A stretch of DNA of 64,000 nt from contig NZ_CP074346.1 of the NCBI RefSeq assembly GCF_018343795.1, positions 1,612,001-1,676,000 of the forward strand. Reading direction: 5' to 3'. This DNA is from Phocoenobacter atlanticus subsp. cyclopteri (GTDB taxonomy: Bacteria > Pseudomonadota > Gammaproteobacteria > Enterobacterales > Pasteurellaceae). A model generated the notes under the pieces. It saw only the letters and a list, made by a program, of their open reading frames with translations, did no database searches and had not been told where the DNA came from. Shown here in pieces: positions 24,083 to 34,162 of this stretch (positions are counted from its first letter, which is position 1; each line of letters starts with the position of its first letter). Both the position numbers and the translations under genes were made by a program.

Positions 24083-25510
24083 TTATTTTTTAGCTTGTAG
24101 TATATTCCCAATCAAAAATGCGATTAATCCAACAAATATCGCTGGTACAATAGCGTGGAAATTAAAGAGTTTAATTTCTGTTATCACTAACATACCATAA
24201 CTCCCTAAACCACCTATCATAGAGAAAATAGCCCCCATTGCATTGGCTTTTTTCCATAAAAAACCAAGTAGAATTACCCAAAAGAAAGTCGCTTCTAATC
24301 CTCCTAACGCATTTAAATTTAGCCAAATTAACATATCAGGTGGATTGAGTGCTGCAATAATAAGTAATAAGGTAAAGATTAAGGTGGTTAAGGTAGAAAG
24401 TCGTTTAATTTTGGTTTCGTTATGAATAGCTTCTGGTTTGATGGCAATGTATAAATCTTTAATTAACGTTGAAGAAGCTTGGATTAACATTGAATCAATA
24501 GAAGACATTATGGCTGCCATTGGTGCTGCCAGAAAAATACCTGCTACCATAGGAGGCATTACTTGTAGCATTAGTGTTGGAATAATTTTATCAGACACCG
24601 TTAAATTTGGATCTAAAGCACGCCCCAGCACACCAGATAAATGCATTCCTAACATTAAAAATGCGACAACAACGGTTCCAATAATAATGCCTTGATGTAA
24701 TGCCTTGCTATCTTTATACGCCATACTTCTGACCACAAGGGTTGGTAATCCCATAATTCCAAAGCAAACAAGTACCCAAAATGATAACATAAAAGTAAAA
24801 TCCAGCGGACGAGCTTCAATCCCATAAGGGCTAATTAAATTTGGATCAATATTTTCTAATGTTTTGATTGCAGCACTTACCCCACCAGTTGCATAAATGA
24901 CTCCACCAAGTAATAAGGTGGTTCCCACTATCATTACAATACCTTGAATAGTATCCGTGAGTACGACGGCACGAAAACCACCAATAAAGGTATAAATTCC
25001 AACGGTTAACGCAAAAATTAAAATTGCGGTTTGATAGGGAATACCTAAAGTTGTTTCAAGTAAACGTCCTGCACCAAAAAATTGCACCGTCATCATTGCA
25101 AAGAAAGAAATCAGTAATGAGAAACTGGCGACCCAAACAACAAAACGATTTTTATAACGTGCATAAAGTAAATCATTAATAGTGACGCTGTTAGTTTTAC
25201 GTGCCAATATGGCAAAGCGTTTCCCTAACACCCCTAAAGTTAATATAACCACTGGGACTTGGATCATTGCCAATAAAACCCAACCTAAACCAAATTTATA
25301 AGCCGCACCTGGTCCGCCAATAAAAGAACTTGCACCTACATAAGTTGCCGCTGTTGTCATTGCTAATACAAAGCCAGACATTGAGCGACTACCCATATAA
25401 TATTCGTTTAAGAAACTTTGTCCTTTACGTTTTTGATAAGCGTAAAATGCTACACCAAATACAAATAGCAAGTAAGCAATTAAGGGAACTAACATATCAA
25501 GATTCATCAT
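24083..25510 (-). CDS. panF: Sodium/pantothenate symporter PanF
   Basis: A 475-residue sodium:solute symporter of about 13 membrane segments. FLNEYYMGSRSMSGFVLAMT, ASSFIGGPGAAYKFGLGWVL and GGFRAVVLTDTIQG are close to E. coli PanF. It imports pantothenate with sodium. It follows yhdT with a 14-bp overlap, the same pair as in E. coli. The start may be ATG 25510 or ATG 25507 (GAGG upstream favours the second). It reads toward the IS256 element. Confidence 0.94.
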   Translation of the reverse strand: MMNLDMLVPLIAYLLFVFGVAFYAYQKRKGQSFLNEYYMGSRSMSGFVLAMTTAATYVGASSFIGGPGAAYKFGLGWVLLAMIQVPVVILTLGVLGKRFAILARKTNSVTINDLLYARYKNRFVVWVASFSLLISFFAMMTVQFFGAGRLLETTLGIPYQTAILIFALTVGIYTFIGGFRAVVLTDTIQGIVMIVGTTLLLGGVIYATGGVSAAIKTLENIDPNLISPYGIEARPLDFTFMLSFWVLVCFGIMGLPTLVVRSMAYKDSKALHQGIIIGTVVVAFLMLGMHLSGVLGRALDPNLTVSDKIIPTLMLQVMPPMVAGIFLAAPMAAIMSSIDSMLIQASSTLIKDLYIAIKPEAIHNETKIKRLSTLTTLIFTLLLIIAALNPPDMLIWLNLNALGGLEATFFWVILLGFLWKKANAMGAIFSMIGGLGSYGMLVITEIKLFNFHAIVPAIFVGLIAFLIGNILQAKK

Positions 25511-25742
25511 CTACCTCAAGGTCCATTTCTTTGTAAACGACTTTTACAACAGTAAAGGTGATAAAAATGAATAATAGAGGGAAGTAAATACAAGCAAACT
25601 CAAACCAAATAGGAAAACCTAACATTCCTTTGCCTGCTGGAGAAAAATAACCAAATCCAACCCAACCCACAATATAAAAAACAGTAAGAGCCAACGCCCA
25701 GCGAGCTTCTTTAAGAAGCTGTTGAGTAACAGATAATTTCAT
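25497..25742 (-). CDS. yhdT: YhdT-family small membrane protein (DUF997)
   Basis: An 81-residue protein with two membrane segments, WALALTVFYIVGWVGFGYF and a second at about residues 45-65, joined by a short loop with LGFPIWFEFACIY. This matches YhdT, whose gene precedes panF in many gammaproteobacteria and overlaps it here. A helper role for PanF is suggested by the fixed pairing but is not established. The SD is AAGGAA; an uptake core lies upstream (25756-25762). Confidence 0.88.
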   Translation of the reverse strand: MKLSVTQQLLKEARWALALTVFYIVGWVGFGYFSPAGKGMLGFPIWFEFACIYFPLLFIFITFTVVKVVYKEMDLEVDDES

Positions 25743-25798
25743 TAATTGTTCCTTGAAGCGGTCATATTTTTATAAAAATTTACAAAATGTTAACATTT

Positions 25799-26911
25799 TT
25801 ATTCTTTTTTTCCAAACCAAAATAGCATTGCTAAACCAAGCCAAGTAATGATTCCTAGTGCAATAAAATAATGAAGATTATCAAGCACTGTGCCACCCAG
25901 TTGATTTAAGCTAACACCTGCTTGAATAACACTGGTGCTAGGGAAAATCCAACGCAAATATTGTAAGGGGATTGGTAATAGATCTGCGGGCCAAGAAAAC
26001 CCACTCATAAAATACATTGGCAAGGCTGAAAAAACTAAAATTTGCATTGTTCGTTCACGGTCTTTAATCAGTAACCCCAATAAGCAACCTAAAGTCGCCA
26101 CACAAGGGGAGAATAATGCAATCAAAAATAAATTCCCGATTGGATTTGCTCCTGAAGGGTATCCCCAAAAACTAAACATACTCCCTGTATAACCCAAACA
26201 GATAACATAATGAATAATACTAATAGTAGTTAATCGACCCAACCATTGAGTTGCAGAAGCATAGGCTTTGTGATTTTCATACCAAGTACTCACTAACATT
26301 GCACAGGCAATGAGTAACGTTTGTTGTAGAATTAACCAAGCTACTGCAGGTACAACATAACTTCCATAACCTTCTGTTTGGTTGTAAAGAGGCTGAATTT
26401 GTAAGGGGACGGGATCTCTAATAGCGGTCACGTTTTGATAACTTTTTACAAAAGGTAATAATTTTTTAATTTCAATACCTGCGGATAGTGCGAGTACTGC
26501 ACTTGCCATAGATTGTTGTGCGTATTTACTGGCAAGAACATAGTTTCCATTACCTATCATATTGACGGTTGCTGGTTTCCCTAAAATTACGTTGCGTTGT
26601 AAATTTTCAGGAATAACCATTAATGCCATTATTTTATCTTCAAGTAATAACTCTTTGGCTTGCCTTTCATCACTAACTACCTTTGCTGTCACTGTTGGTG
26701 TAGCGGTGATCATTCGGATCATTTTACGAGATAAACTATCGTGAGCATTATCAACAATCGCCACTGGTACATTTCGTACAATTTCAGTGCTATAAGGTAA
26801 GGGGTAGTATAACCCATAGATAATGGGGGCAATAATGAGAAGAAGTAATACTCCAGCATCCGTAAAAATACTTTTAAATGTGTCTCGTATTGCGGCAATA
26901 AATGTATTCAT
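25799..26911 (-). CDS. ABC-2 type permease, second of two in an export cluster
   Basis: A 370-residue protein with one N-terminal membrane segment, a large extracytoplasmic part (VPVAIVDNAHDSLSRKMIRM onward) and five C-terminal segments. It is of the YbhS/YhhJ type. It follows the paralogous permease by 4 bp, so the two may form a heterodimer. No ATPase gene is found in this cluster. Likely a component of a drug or small-molecule exporter; the substrate is unknown. Confidence 0.82.
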   Translation of the reverse strand: MNTFIAAIRDTFKSIFTDAGVLLLLIIAPIIYGLYYPLPYSTEIVRNVPVAIVDNAHDSLSRKMIRMITATPTVTAKVVSDERQAKELLLEDKIMALMVIPENLQRNVILGKPATVNMIGNGNYVLASKYAQQSMASAVLALSAGIEIKKLLPFVKSYQNVTAIRDPVPLQIQPLYNQTEGYGSYVVPAVAWLILQQTLLIACAMLVSTWYENHKAYASATQWLGRLTTISIIHYVICLGYTGSMFSFWGYPSGANPIGNLFLIALFSPCVATLGCLLGLLIKDRERTMQILVFSALPMYFMSGFSWPADLLPIPLQYLRWIFPSTSVIQAGVSLNQLGGTVLDNLHYFIALGIITWLGLAMLFWFGKKE

Positions 26912-26915
26912 TTTT

Positions 26916-28124
26916 TTACCTCATACCCCAACGATGCTTACGTTTTAATGCTATTGCTGTAAATAGTGTTGCTAATATCATCATTATAATAATAGCAATA
27001 ATAAAACCATAACTGGTTGCTAATCCTAAATGCCAATTTTGTTGAGTTTGAATTTGAGCAATTTGCGATTGTAGATAGTGGGTAAGCGGTAACATTGTTG
27101 CAATAATTTGCGCAACTTTAGGCATTGCCACTAACGGATAGGTTACACCTGAAAATGCAAAGGCAGGGGCAGTGATAATTCCTGCATTAGATAAACCCAT
27201 TCGGTTAGACATTGTTGTTACAGTTAATACCACGCCAAGCCATAAGGAAATAATCATTAATAACCAGCCATTCAATATGGTGATACATAAATTTTCAAAA
27301 GATGGTGGATTGTGCCAAGTAGCCAGTATAATTGCAATGGTAATCCAAGTACAAAATATTAATGAGTGCCAAAATAATTTACCTTTTAAAGCCACAAAAA
27401 GAGCTAAAATACGAGGAACTTGCTCACTTTCGTATTTGGATACACCTGCAAACCACCAACCAAGCGTACTGTGGCGTAATTCTCGCCCTATCACACCAAC
27501 ACCTACTACTGTGGCTAAGATATGCAATAATGCAGGAATAATCGTACTTGCCAAGAATTGTTGATAATTAAGAGATTGATTAAATGCCATTTTGACATTG
27601 GGTTTAATTGGAATAAGACTATCAAGAGCTTGTTGTTTCATCATTCCCATTTTGGTTCGTAAACGTAGTTCAATACCAGCTGAAAATGTTCTGACGGCAC
27701 TGCCAACACCAGATTGAATGATCCCTGAATGTGTACCATATTGTGCATTTACAACTAAATTAACAGGGCTTACTTTAAGTTGATGAATACGATGTGAAAA
27801 ATCTGCTGGAATAATTAATGTTGCATAAACTTCAGTATCTTGTATGGCGAGTTTCATTTCTTGAGCATCTCGAAAATGTGTAGTAACTGCAACATTCGGC
27901 GAAGCATCAACCATTGAAATCAATTTTCGAGATAACGTTGTATTATCTTTGTCAATCACGCCAATGGGTAAATTACGAACTTGTGAAGCTGAAAAGGTAT
28001 ACCAAATTATGCCAATAGTCAGTGCTGGTAGTAAAACCAGCAATACTCGCTCTACTCGGTGACGTTGGATAATTCGCCATTCCCATATCGCACTACGTAC
28101 AAAGATACGCCACAAACTCAACAT
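26916..28124 (-). CDS. ABC-2 type permease, first of two in an export cluster
   Basis: A 402-residue paralogue of the next gene with the same layout: an N-terminal membrane segment, an extracytoplasmic domain beginning NLPIGVIDKDNTTLSRKLIS, and a C-terminal membrane domain. Its start lies 3 bp after the adaptor gene stop. In related Ybh systems two such permeases work with a HlyD-type adaptor and a double ATPase, which is missing here. Confidence 0.82.
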   Translation of the reverse strand: MLSLWRIFVRSAIWEWRIIQRHRVERVLLVLLPALTIGIIWYTFSASQVRNLPIGVIDKDNTTLSRKLISMVDASPNVAVTTHFRDAQEMKLAIQDTEVYATLIIPADFSHRIHQLKVSPVNLVVNAQYGTHSGIIQSGVGSAVRTFSAGIELRLRTKMGMMKQQALDSLIPIKPNVKMAFNQSLNYQQFLASTIIPALLHILATVVGVGVIGRELRHSTLGWWFAGVSKYESEQVPRILALFVALKGKLFWHSLIFCTWITIAIILATWHNPPSFENLCITILNGWLLMIISLWLGVVLTVTTMSNRMGLSNAGIITAPAFAFSGVTYPLVAMPKVAQIIATMLPLTHYLQSQIAQIQTQQNWHLGLATSYGFIIAIIIMMILATLFTAIALKRKHRWGMR

Positions 28125-28127
28125 AGA

Positions 28128-29132
28128 TTACTTACCTCTCGGTAACTCAACCAATACACTCATCCCTGGTCGCATTTTTTCGATCGGTTTTTCAGGATGT
28201 GATTTAACTAAAAATGTACGCATATCAAAACCTTGATCAGTACGAGTTGGTCGCCACGTCGCAAAATCAGGTAAGACAGAACTTGCATAGACTTTAAAAG
28301 TCACTTTTAAATTGTCTAATGCAGGGATAGTTCCTTCAAAGGTTTGGTTAATCGCAAAATATTTAAGGTAATCTTCACGGACGTTTAACTCTAAACGTTG
28401 CTCTTGTAAATTCACGACTGTAACAACAGGTACACCTTTAGCAATAATTTCACCTACATTTGGTATGATTTCTGCGATTTCACCATCAACAGGACTTTTT
28501 AATTGCATTTCATCTTTTGCAACAAGCGCTTCATCAAACACCGCTTGCCCCTGACGAGCTTTGGCTTTTGCAGCAGAAATATCTTCTTTTCTCGCGCCTT
28601 CTTGTGCCATTTCATATTGTGCTTTTGCTATTTCATATAATTTTTGTGAACTTAGGTATTTCGCTTTGACTTCATCGGCTTTTTGTTGGCTTAATAATCC
28701 TTCTTTTGTTAATGTATTAACCCTTTTCCACGTTTTGTTCATTACATCTAAGCCTGCTTTTGCACGTTGCATTTGTTTAAATGCCATTTCTTTTTCTTGG
28801 GTTCTTGCTCCAGCTTCCGCTTTATTTGCTACCGAGGAGGCGGCATCTCGAACAGCTTCAGCTTGAGCGACTTTGGCGGCAATTTCTGGGCTATCAAAAT
28901 GTAAAATTGGTGAGCCTTTTGTGATTTTATCGCCTTCTTGAATATAAATTTTATCAATACGTCCAGATATTTTACTGGCAATATTTACCTCGTGGGCTTC
29001 CATTTGCCCCTGTAATACTACAGGTTCAGGCTCAGAGACCTTTAAATATCCACAAATAATAAAGACAATAACAAGACCTAATATAACTAATCCTAAAATA
29101 GGTTTCAGTGCTTTTTTAGTGTTTTCTTTCAT
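28128..29132 (-). CDS. HlyD/EmrA-type periplasmic adaptor protein
   Basis: A 334-residue membrane-fusion protein. It has one N-terminal membrane anchor, a first lipoyl half (MEAHEVNIASKISGRIDKIY), a long coiled-coil hairpin rich in K/A/E/Q (about residues 80-200), a second lipoyl half (LKSPVDGEIAEIIPNVGE) and a beta-barrel end. It connects inner-membrane permeases with the outer-membrane factor encoded just upstream. Close in layout to YbhG. Confidence 0.88.
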   Translation of the reverse strand: MKENTKKALKPILGLVILGLVIVFIICGYLKVSEPEPVVLQGQMEAHEVNIASKISGRIDKIYIQEGDKITKGSPILHFDSPEIAAKVAQAEAVRDAASSVANKAEAGARTQEKEMAFKQMQRAKAGLDVMNKTWKRVNTLTKEGLLSQQKADEVKAKYLSSQKLYEIAKAQYEMAQEGARKEDISAAKAKARQGQAVFDEALVAKDEMQLKSPVDGEIAEIIPNVGEIIAKGVPVVTVVNLQEQRLELNVREDYLKYFAINQTFEGTIPALDNLKVTFKVYASSVLPDFATWRPTRTDQGFDMRTFLVKSHPEKPIEKMRPGMSVLVELPRGK

Positions 29133-29149
29133 TGTTTTCTCACTTTATT

Positions 29150-30699
29150 TTAATGCTTTAAACTTGTTGGAATATAATCGACAAAAGTGTGAAGATTTCC
29201 TGTTGATTCTAATAATTCTGCCAATGCTATTACATACTCATAAGCCACATTAGCACGTTCAGTTTGAATTTTAACTAATTTTGCTTGTGCATCATTTAAT
29301 TCAATAACTGTATTGATACCCTCTTTAAAACCTGCTCGATGTAATTTAAGAACTTGTTGTGCGAGCGTTTCTTCTTTCGCAAGAGATTGATAACGTTGGC
29401 GAGTATCATCAACAGCAAGCCAGTTTTTTTCTACTAACAAATTAATATCTTTTTCTACCTGACGATAAATCGCATCAACTTGCCTTAATGTCATTTGTGC
29501 TGCTTGTTGAATTTTGCTTCTATCCACAGAACTGTGTAATGTCCAACGAGCATTGATACCAACCACCCAATTATGATCTTTATCAAGTTGATAAGAACCA
29601 AAAGCGGCAACACTTGGTTTCCAAGCGGCATCACTTAACTGCTCCATTGCTTTTGCTTGCTTTCTTTTGGCTTTAATTTGAGCAAAAATGGGGTAATGTG
29701 CCTGTGCCTTAGTTTGAAATGTGGATAGCGGTGCTAATTTATGTTTTTTACAAATAATGTTGTTGCTGTATTAATATTTTTACCTTGTAATAAGGAATTT
29801 AATGCTCGTTGTGCAAGGCGTAAATTATCTTTGGCTTTATCTAACTGAAATTCAGCATCAGAGAGTGCAGCAACTGCTTGTAAACGTTGTACTTTGGAAA
29901 TCATACCCAACTGCTGCATACGTTTTGCCGAATGACTATGCCCTTTAACTGACTTCAACGCAACTTCTCGCACTTTAACAACACGTTCCGCTAACTGCAC
30001 CTGAAAATAACGTTTAATCAAGGTTTTTAGTAGTTCTTCTTTGGTGGTTACCACTTCAGTGGCATTTGCATCGGCTCGTCCCTGTGCAAACTCTTGAATA
30101 GCATTGATACGCCCCCCCGTATAAAGTGGTAGTAGTGCCATCAAATGAGCATTTGAGAAATTATCTTGTTTTTGTAAATGAATATTAGAGGGAATTTCAG
30201 GCATTATGCCTAAACTAGAGAGTTTTTGTAATTCAGCAATATTACCTATCATATTTGGTGCAATTTGCTGTAATTTTCCTAACATCTGAGGATTAGATAA
30301 AAGTTTTTTATAACTATCTAATCGCTCAGTCAAACCTGCTGTATTTATATCCGTTTCTACATTATAACGCCCCACCATACCACCAATCATTACCATAGGC
30401 TGATGTAAATCTAGCGAATCCGCTTGTAATTGACTTGCTTGCCAGCCTGTTTGAGCAGCCAGTAACTTATCAGAATGTTGTAAAACATAATCTGCTGCTT
30501 GCTGAAAATTAACAGGTTTTGAAAAATCTAATGCTTTTATTTTTACCGCGGTTTCATCAACCTGAGACAACGCTTTTTGATTATTTACTTTTGGAGTAGC
30601 TACTGGTGAAATAACATCTTGAGAAGGTTCTGTTGTTTGAAAGTGACAACCTGTCAAAATGATCGCTCCCAATAATCCCCACATTTTTTTACTATACAT
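29150..30699 (-). pseudogene. TolC-like outer-membrane efflux lipoprotein, interrupted by a -1 type frameshift
   Basis: Two adjoining frames (30699-29734 and on to 29150) together encode one outer-membrane factor of about 516 residues. The first begins with a lipoprotein signal (LLGAIILTGC) and holds the first TolC half; the second holds the rest (GSYQLDKDHNWVVGINARWT, AGFKEGINTVIELNDAQ). The break is at 29744-29749, where the minus strand has six A. One more A, or a -1 slip on A-AAA-AAC, restores the frame and gives a sensible junction. It may be a mutation, a sequencing error or a recoding site. It heads the export operon. Confidence 0.8.
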
Positions 30700-30798
30700 T
30701 GTGAATATTTACCTCATCAGATATTTTCACTAAGTATAACAAATTTCTGCCTTAAATGGATATCCAAAAATAAAATAGATTATTGAGAGCAATATTTT

Positions 30799-31785
30799 TT
30801 AATAATGAAGTACTAATTCTAATAATTTTATACCTAAAAATGCCACACTAAAGCGTTGTTCATCATTGACACTCCAAAATTGAATAGCATTTTCATCTTT
30901 ACTGATTAATTGACTAATTTGAAGTGTGTTTGTCTCTTCATCTTCACCATTTTTTACTGGTGTAATAACCACTTCTTCATTAAAGGTAATCCAAGATTGC
31001 TGTTTCCATTGCTCACTTAATTCTATTGCATCAAGTGGAAATTCAGATTGCACAGTTACCATTTGTGATGCACCATAAAACAAGGGAACTTGAACACTAT
31101 GAAAAGTGGTACAAGCGGTAAGATTTGGCATAATTTTTGCAAGTTGCAATACAAAAGCTTTAGAAAAAGGTAACGTTGACTCATCATCTTGCATATTACT
31201 TGGGACCGTATCAAAAGCCACTCGTGACATATCACTATCTAATGGCACACCATTTAATAACTGAGCAGTTTGCCCTGCTAATTGTTGCACTTTTTTCTCA
31301 CCAAAATAGGCACTTGAAAGTAAAGAGGTCACAAAGACTTGTTGAATAGGTTGATCTCTTAATGGTTTTAATGCCAAAGCCAACTGGCTAATTTGAGGAT
31401 TAGCTAACGCCACAATATTACGCTCACGTAAATTAACTAAGTCTTCATCATTCACACTAGGCACAATAACAGGCACATCGCTAATTAACGCTGTTAAACC
31501 ATATAAATCCAGTACTACACAACCTGCTTGAGCCATTTCAGCTAACAGTTCTGCATTACTTGGCTTACCCGCAAAAAGAACATAGCTAAACTGTGACCAA
31601 TTTACCTCATCTAATTTAAGTTGCTCAAGACTTGAATGATTAAAACGTAACCCTTGCTCTTCGTTAAAGACTTCAAGTTCAACGGCACAAACTTTATCAA
31701 AACTAAGGTTCGTTTTTTCTAGTGCTTCCAATAATTTTTCAGCGGTATGAAAATCACTGACAATTGCTAATTGAATATCTGACAT
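30799..31785 (-). CDS. usg: Usg protein, non-catalytic aspartate-semialdehyde dehydrogenase relative
   Basis: A 328-residue protein resembling E. coli Usg over its length: VLFAGKPSNAELLAEMAQAG, VPVIVPSVNDEDLVNLRERN, QLAGQTAQLLNGVPLD and PLFYGASQMV. It has the Asd fold but lacks the glycine-rich NADP motif and the catalytic Cys, so enzymatic activity is not expected. Its function is not established. It stands alone with AGAG upstream; an uptake core ACAAGCGGT lies inside at 31111-31119. Confidence 0.88.
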   Translation of the reverse strand: MSDIQLAIVSDFHTAEKLLEALEKTNLSFDKVCAVELEVFNEEQGLRFNHSSLEQLKLDEVNWSQFSYVLFAGKPSNAELLAEMAQAGCVVLDLYGLTALISDVPVIVPSVNDEDLVNLRERNIVALANPQISQLALALKPLRDQPIQQVFVTSLLSSAYFGEKKVQQLAGQTAQLLNGVPLDSDMSRVAFDTVPSNMQDDESTLPFSKAFVLQLAKIMPNLTACTTFHSVQVPLFYGASQMVTVQSEFPLDAIELSEQWKQQSWITFNEEVVITPVKNGEDEETNTLQISQLISKDENAIQFWSVNDEQRFSVAFLGIKLLELVLHY

Positions 31786-31930
31786 ATTAATTCTCTTTTA
31801 AAATAATAAACACTTCATTCTACATTTGATTATCAAAATAAGCGATATGATTAAATTAAAAATTTACCTTTTTTTGCAAAAAAGTATTAAAATCATACCG
31901 CTTCATTTCATTTTTGAGGATAATAAAATA

Positions 31931-32407
31931 ATGACACCCGCTGTAAATTTACTTAAAAAGCACAAAATACCCTTTATACTTCATCCTTATGATCACGATC
32001 CTAATACATCTGATTTTGGACAAGAAGTGGTAGATAAGTTAGGATTAAATCCACAACAAGTGTTTAAGACATTATTAGTGGCTCAAAATGGTGATCAGAA
32101 AAAATTGGCGGTGATGATTGTTCCTGTTTCTTCTCACCTTAATTTAAAGAAAGCGGCACAATCATTAGCAATTAAAAAAATGGAAATGGCGGATAAAACC
32201 GTAGCACAAAAAACAACAGGTTATTTGCTGGGAGGTATTAGTCCATTGGGGCAAAAGAAACGCCTAGCCACCATTATTGATAGCTCAGCACAGCAATTTA
32301 ATACTATTTTTGTGTCAGGCGGAAAGCGAGGGCTGGATATTGAACTTGCTCCACAAGATTTAGCCCAACTCACAAATGCAAAATTTACTGATATTAAGGA
32401 TAATTAG
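31931..32407 (+). CDS. ybaK: Cys-tRNA(Pro)/Cys-tRNA(Cys) deacylase YbaK
   Basis: About 158 residues from ATG 31931, the usual family length; the longer frame starting at 31826 lacks support. [19 protein letters not shown], the central [31 protein letters not shown] and the ending [16 protein letters not shown] are YbaK family blocks. It hydrolyses mischarged Cys-tRNA(Pro) in trans to prolyl-tRNA synthetase. Its stop codon abuts the nudC start. Confidence 0.94.
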   Translation: MTPAVNLLKKHKIPFILHPYDHDPNTSDFGQEVVDKLGLNPQQVFKTLLVAQNGDQKKLAVMIVPVSSHLNLKKAAQSLAIKKMEMADKTVAQKTTGYLLGGISPLGQKKRLATIIDSSAQQFNTIFVSGGKRGLDIELAPQDLAQLTNAKFTDIKDN

Positions 32408-33184
32408 ATGAAATTATTACCTCAACATCAACAGTGTTATTGGTTACACGTTTACCAATCTCAACTTTATTTACCCAATAATAACATTCCCTTTGGTACT
32501 GCTCAATCCTGTGGTTTAGAAGGAAAAAAAGGAATTGAAATTGCTCAATATAATGGTTTTCCTGTATGGCTTATTCCCACACAAGAGAATGAATTAAATG
32601 AACATTTTGTTACTCTTCGTTCACAACTGTTTCAATCAGAACAACATTTTTATTTATTAAACAAAGCGGTCAGTTTAAATCATTTTTTTACAAAAAATCG
32701 TTTTTGCGGTAGCTGTGGAGAACCTTTTTATAAAGCAAGTGATGAAATGGCATTACATTGTGATGCTTGCGGTAGCCGTGTTTATCCTAAAATTAGCCCC
32801 TCAATTATTGTTGCAATAAAACGAGATAATCAAATCTTATTGGCAAACCATTTACGTCATAAAGGCACCATTTATACCAATTTAGCGGGTTTTGTTGAAA
32901 CAGGAGAAACCTTAGAACAAGCCGTGGAACGTGAAGTATTTGAAGAAACAGGAATAAAAATTAAAAATATCCGTTATTTTGGTAGCCAACCTTGGGCATT
33001 TCCAGATTCTTTAATGTTAGGTTTTTTAGCGGATTATGAGAGCGGCGAAATTACCTTACAAGAAGAGGAAATTTTTGATGCAGGATGGTTTGATTATGAT
33101 AAACCGTTACCTCCATTACCACCAAAAGGAACCATTGCGTTAAGGTTGATTGAGGAAACATTAACATTATGTCGTCAATCATAG
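32408..33184 (+). CDS. nudC: NADH pyrophosphatase / NAD-cap decapping enzyme NudC
   Basis: A 258-residue Nudix hydrolase. It has two Cys pairs for zinc (FCGSCGEPF and CDACGSRVYPK) and the Nudix box GFVETGETLEQAVEREVFEE. The NudC-specific SQPWAFPDSLMLGF follows. It cleaves NADH and removes NAD caps from RNA. The ATG comes directly after the ybaK stop and its SD (AAGGATA) lies inside ybaK, so the genes are coupled. An uptake core lies at 32664-32670. Confidence 0.95.
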   Translation: MKLLPQHQQCYWLHVYQSQLYLPNNNIPFGTAQSCGLEGKKGIEIAQYNGFPVWLIPTQENELNEHFVTLRSQLFQSEQHFYLLNKAVSLNHFFTKNRFCGSCGEPFYKASDEMALHCDACGSRVYPKISPSIIVAIKRDNQILLANHLRHKGTIYTNLAGFVETGETLEQAVEREVFEETGIKIKNIRYFGSQPWAFPDSLMLGFLADYESGEITLQEEEIFDAGWFDYDKPLPPLPPKGTIALRLIEETLTLCRQS

Positions 33185-33199
33185 AATGATAAAAAATTA

Positions 33200-33236
33200 A
33201 AGGATACTGTTTCATTAAACGTATCCCTTAATATTT
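33200..33236. terminator. Hairpin between nudC and pdxY
   Basis: AGGATAC (33201-33207) pairs with GTATCCC (33221-33227) with flanking A and T bases on both sides. It lies between converging genes and may serve both; the T runs are short. Confidence 0.45.
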
Positions 33237-33250
33237 AATTTAGCCCATAT

Positions 33251-34114
33251 TTAGCTAATTTTTACCGCTTTATACTGGCTTATTGGCTGAGCAATAAACT
33301 CACGAGCAGCGATAATTTGTAATTCATATTTACCACTTTTTTGAGTGACCGTCATTACATCATTTACAGCATTAGCAGTATGTTCAAAAGCCTCTAAATC
33401 AGATTTTCCGTTTAATAAATTCGCTAAAAAGATACCACTGGTCAAATCACCCACTCCCACAGGATCTTTTGCTTTAAAAGTATGCAATGGACGACTAATG
33501 TGCCAAATACCTTCTTCGTTTGCTAATAACATTTCAAATTGATTAGGATCTTGCCCTACTTTGCTTAAATGCTTAACTAAGATTTTTTTAACCCCTTTCG
33601 ATTGAATAGCTTTAACGGCTCTTAAGGCTTGATCAAAATTTTCTACTTCCAATCCTGTTAACTCACGTAGTTCTACAAGATTTGGGGCAATAATATCTGC
33701 TTTTACCATTGCTTCATCACGTAAAAACTCTGCAACACCATCAGCCACAATGCAGCCCTTATCAGGATGTCCCATTACGGGATCACAAAAATAAATTGCA
33801 TTTGGATTTTTGGCTTTAATTTTAGCCACAGCCTCTAAAATTGCACTACCTTGACTAGCCGCACCGATATAACCTGAAAGCACCGCATCACACTCAGCTA
33901 AAGCATTAATATTATCAATACCTTGTACAATTTCTGTAATTTGCTCTTGGGGTATAACCATACCTGTCCATTTACCATATTGGGTATGGTTGGAAAATTG
34001 CACAGTATTTAACGCCCAAGTATCAATGCCCAACATTTGCATTGGAAAAACCGCAGCTTTATTACCCGCATAACCGTAGACAACGTGAGATTGAATGGAC
34101 AAAACATTTTTCAT
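33251..34114 (-). CDS. pdxY: Pyridoxal kinase PdxY
   Basis: A 287-residue ribokinase-fold kinase. It begins [20 protein letters not shown], has [20 protein letters not shown] and the phosphate-binding end [20 protein letters not shown] with the catalytic Asp. Length matches PdxY. It phosphorylates pyridoxal to PLP in the salvage pathway. It follows accA on the same strand with a gap of about 50 bp, an arrangement also known from H. influenzae. The SD is AAGG. Confidence 0.95.
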   Translation of the reverse strand: MKNVLSIQSHVVYGYAGNKAAVFPMQMLGIDTWALNTVQFSNHTQYGKWTGMVIPQEQITEIVQGIDNINALAECDAVLSGYIGAASQGSAILEAVAKIKAKNPNAIYFCDPVMGHPDKGCIVADGVAEFLRDEAMVKADIIAPNLVELRELTGLEVENFDQALRAVKAIQSKGVKKILVKHLSKVGQDPNQFEMLLANEEGIWHISRPLHTFKAKDPVGVGDLTSGIFLANLLNGKSDLEAFEHTANAVNDVMTVTQKSGKYELQIIAAREFIAQPISQYKAVKIS

Positions 34115-34162
34115 AATAAACCTTTTTTATAATTAAATTCTTTCATCATCTTACCACTTATT

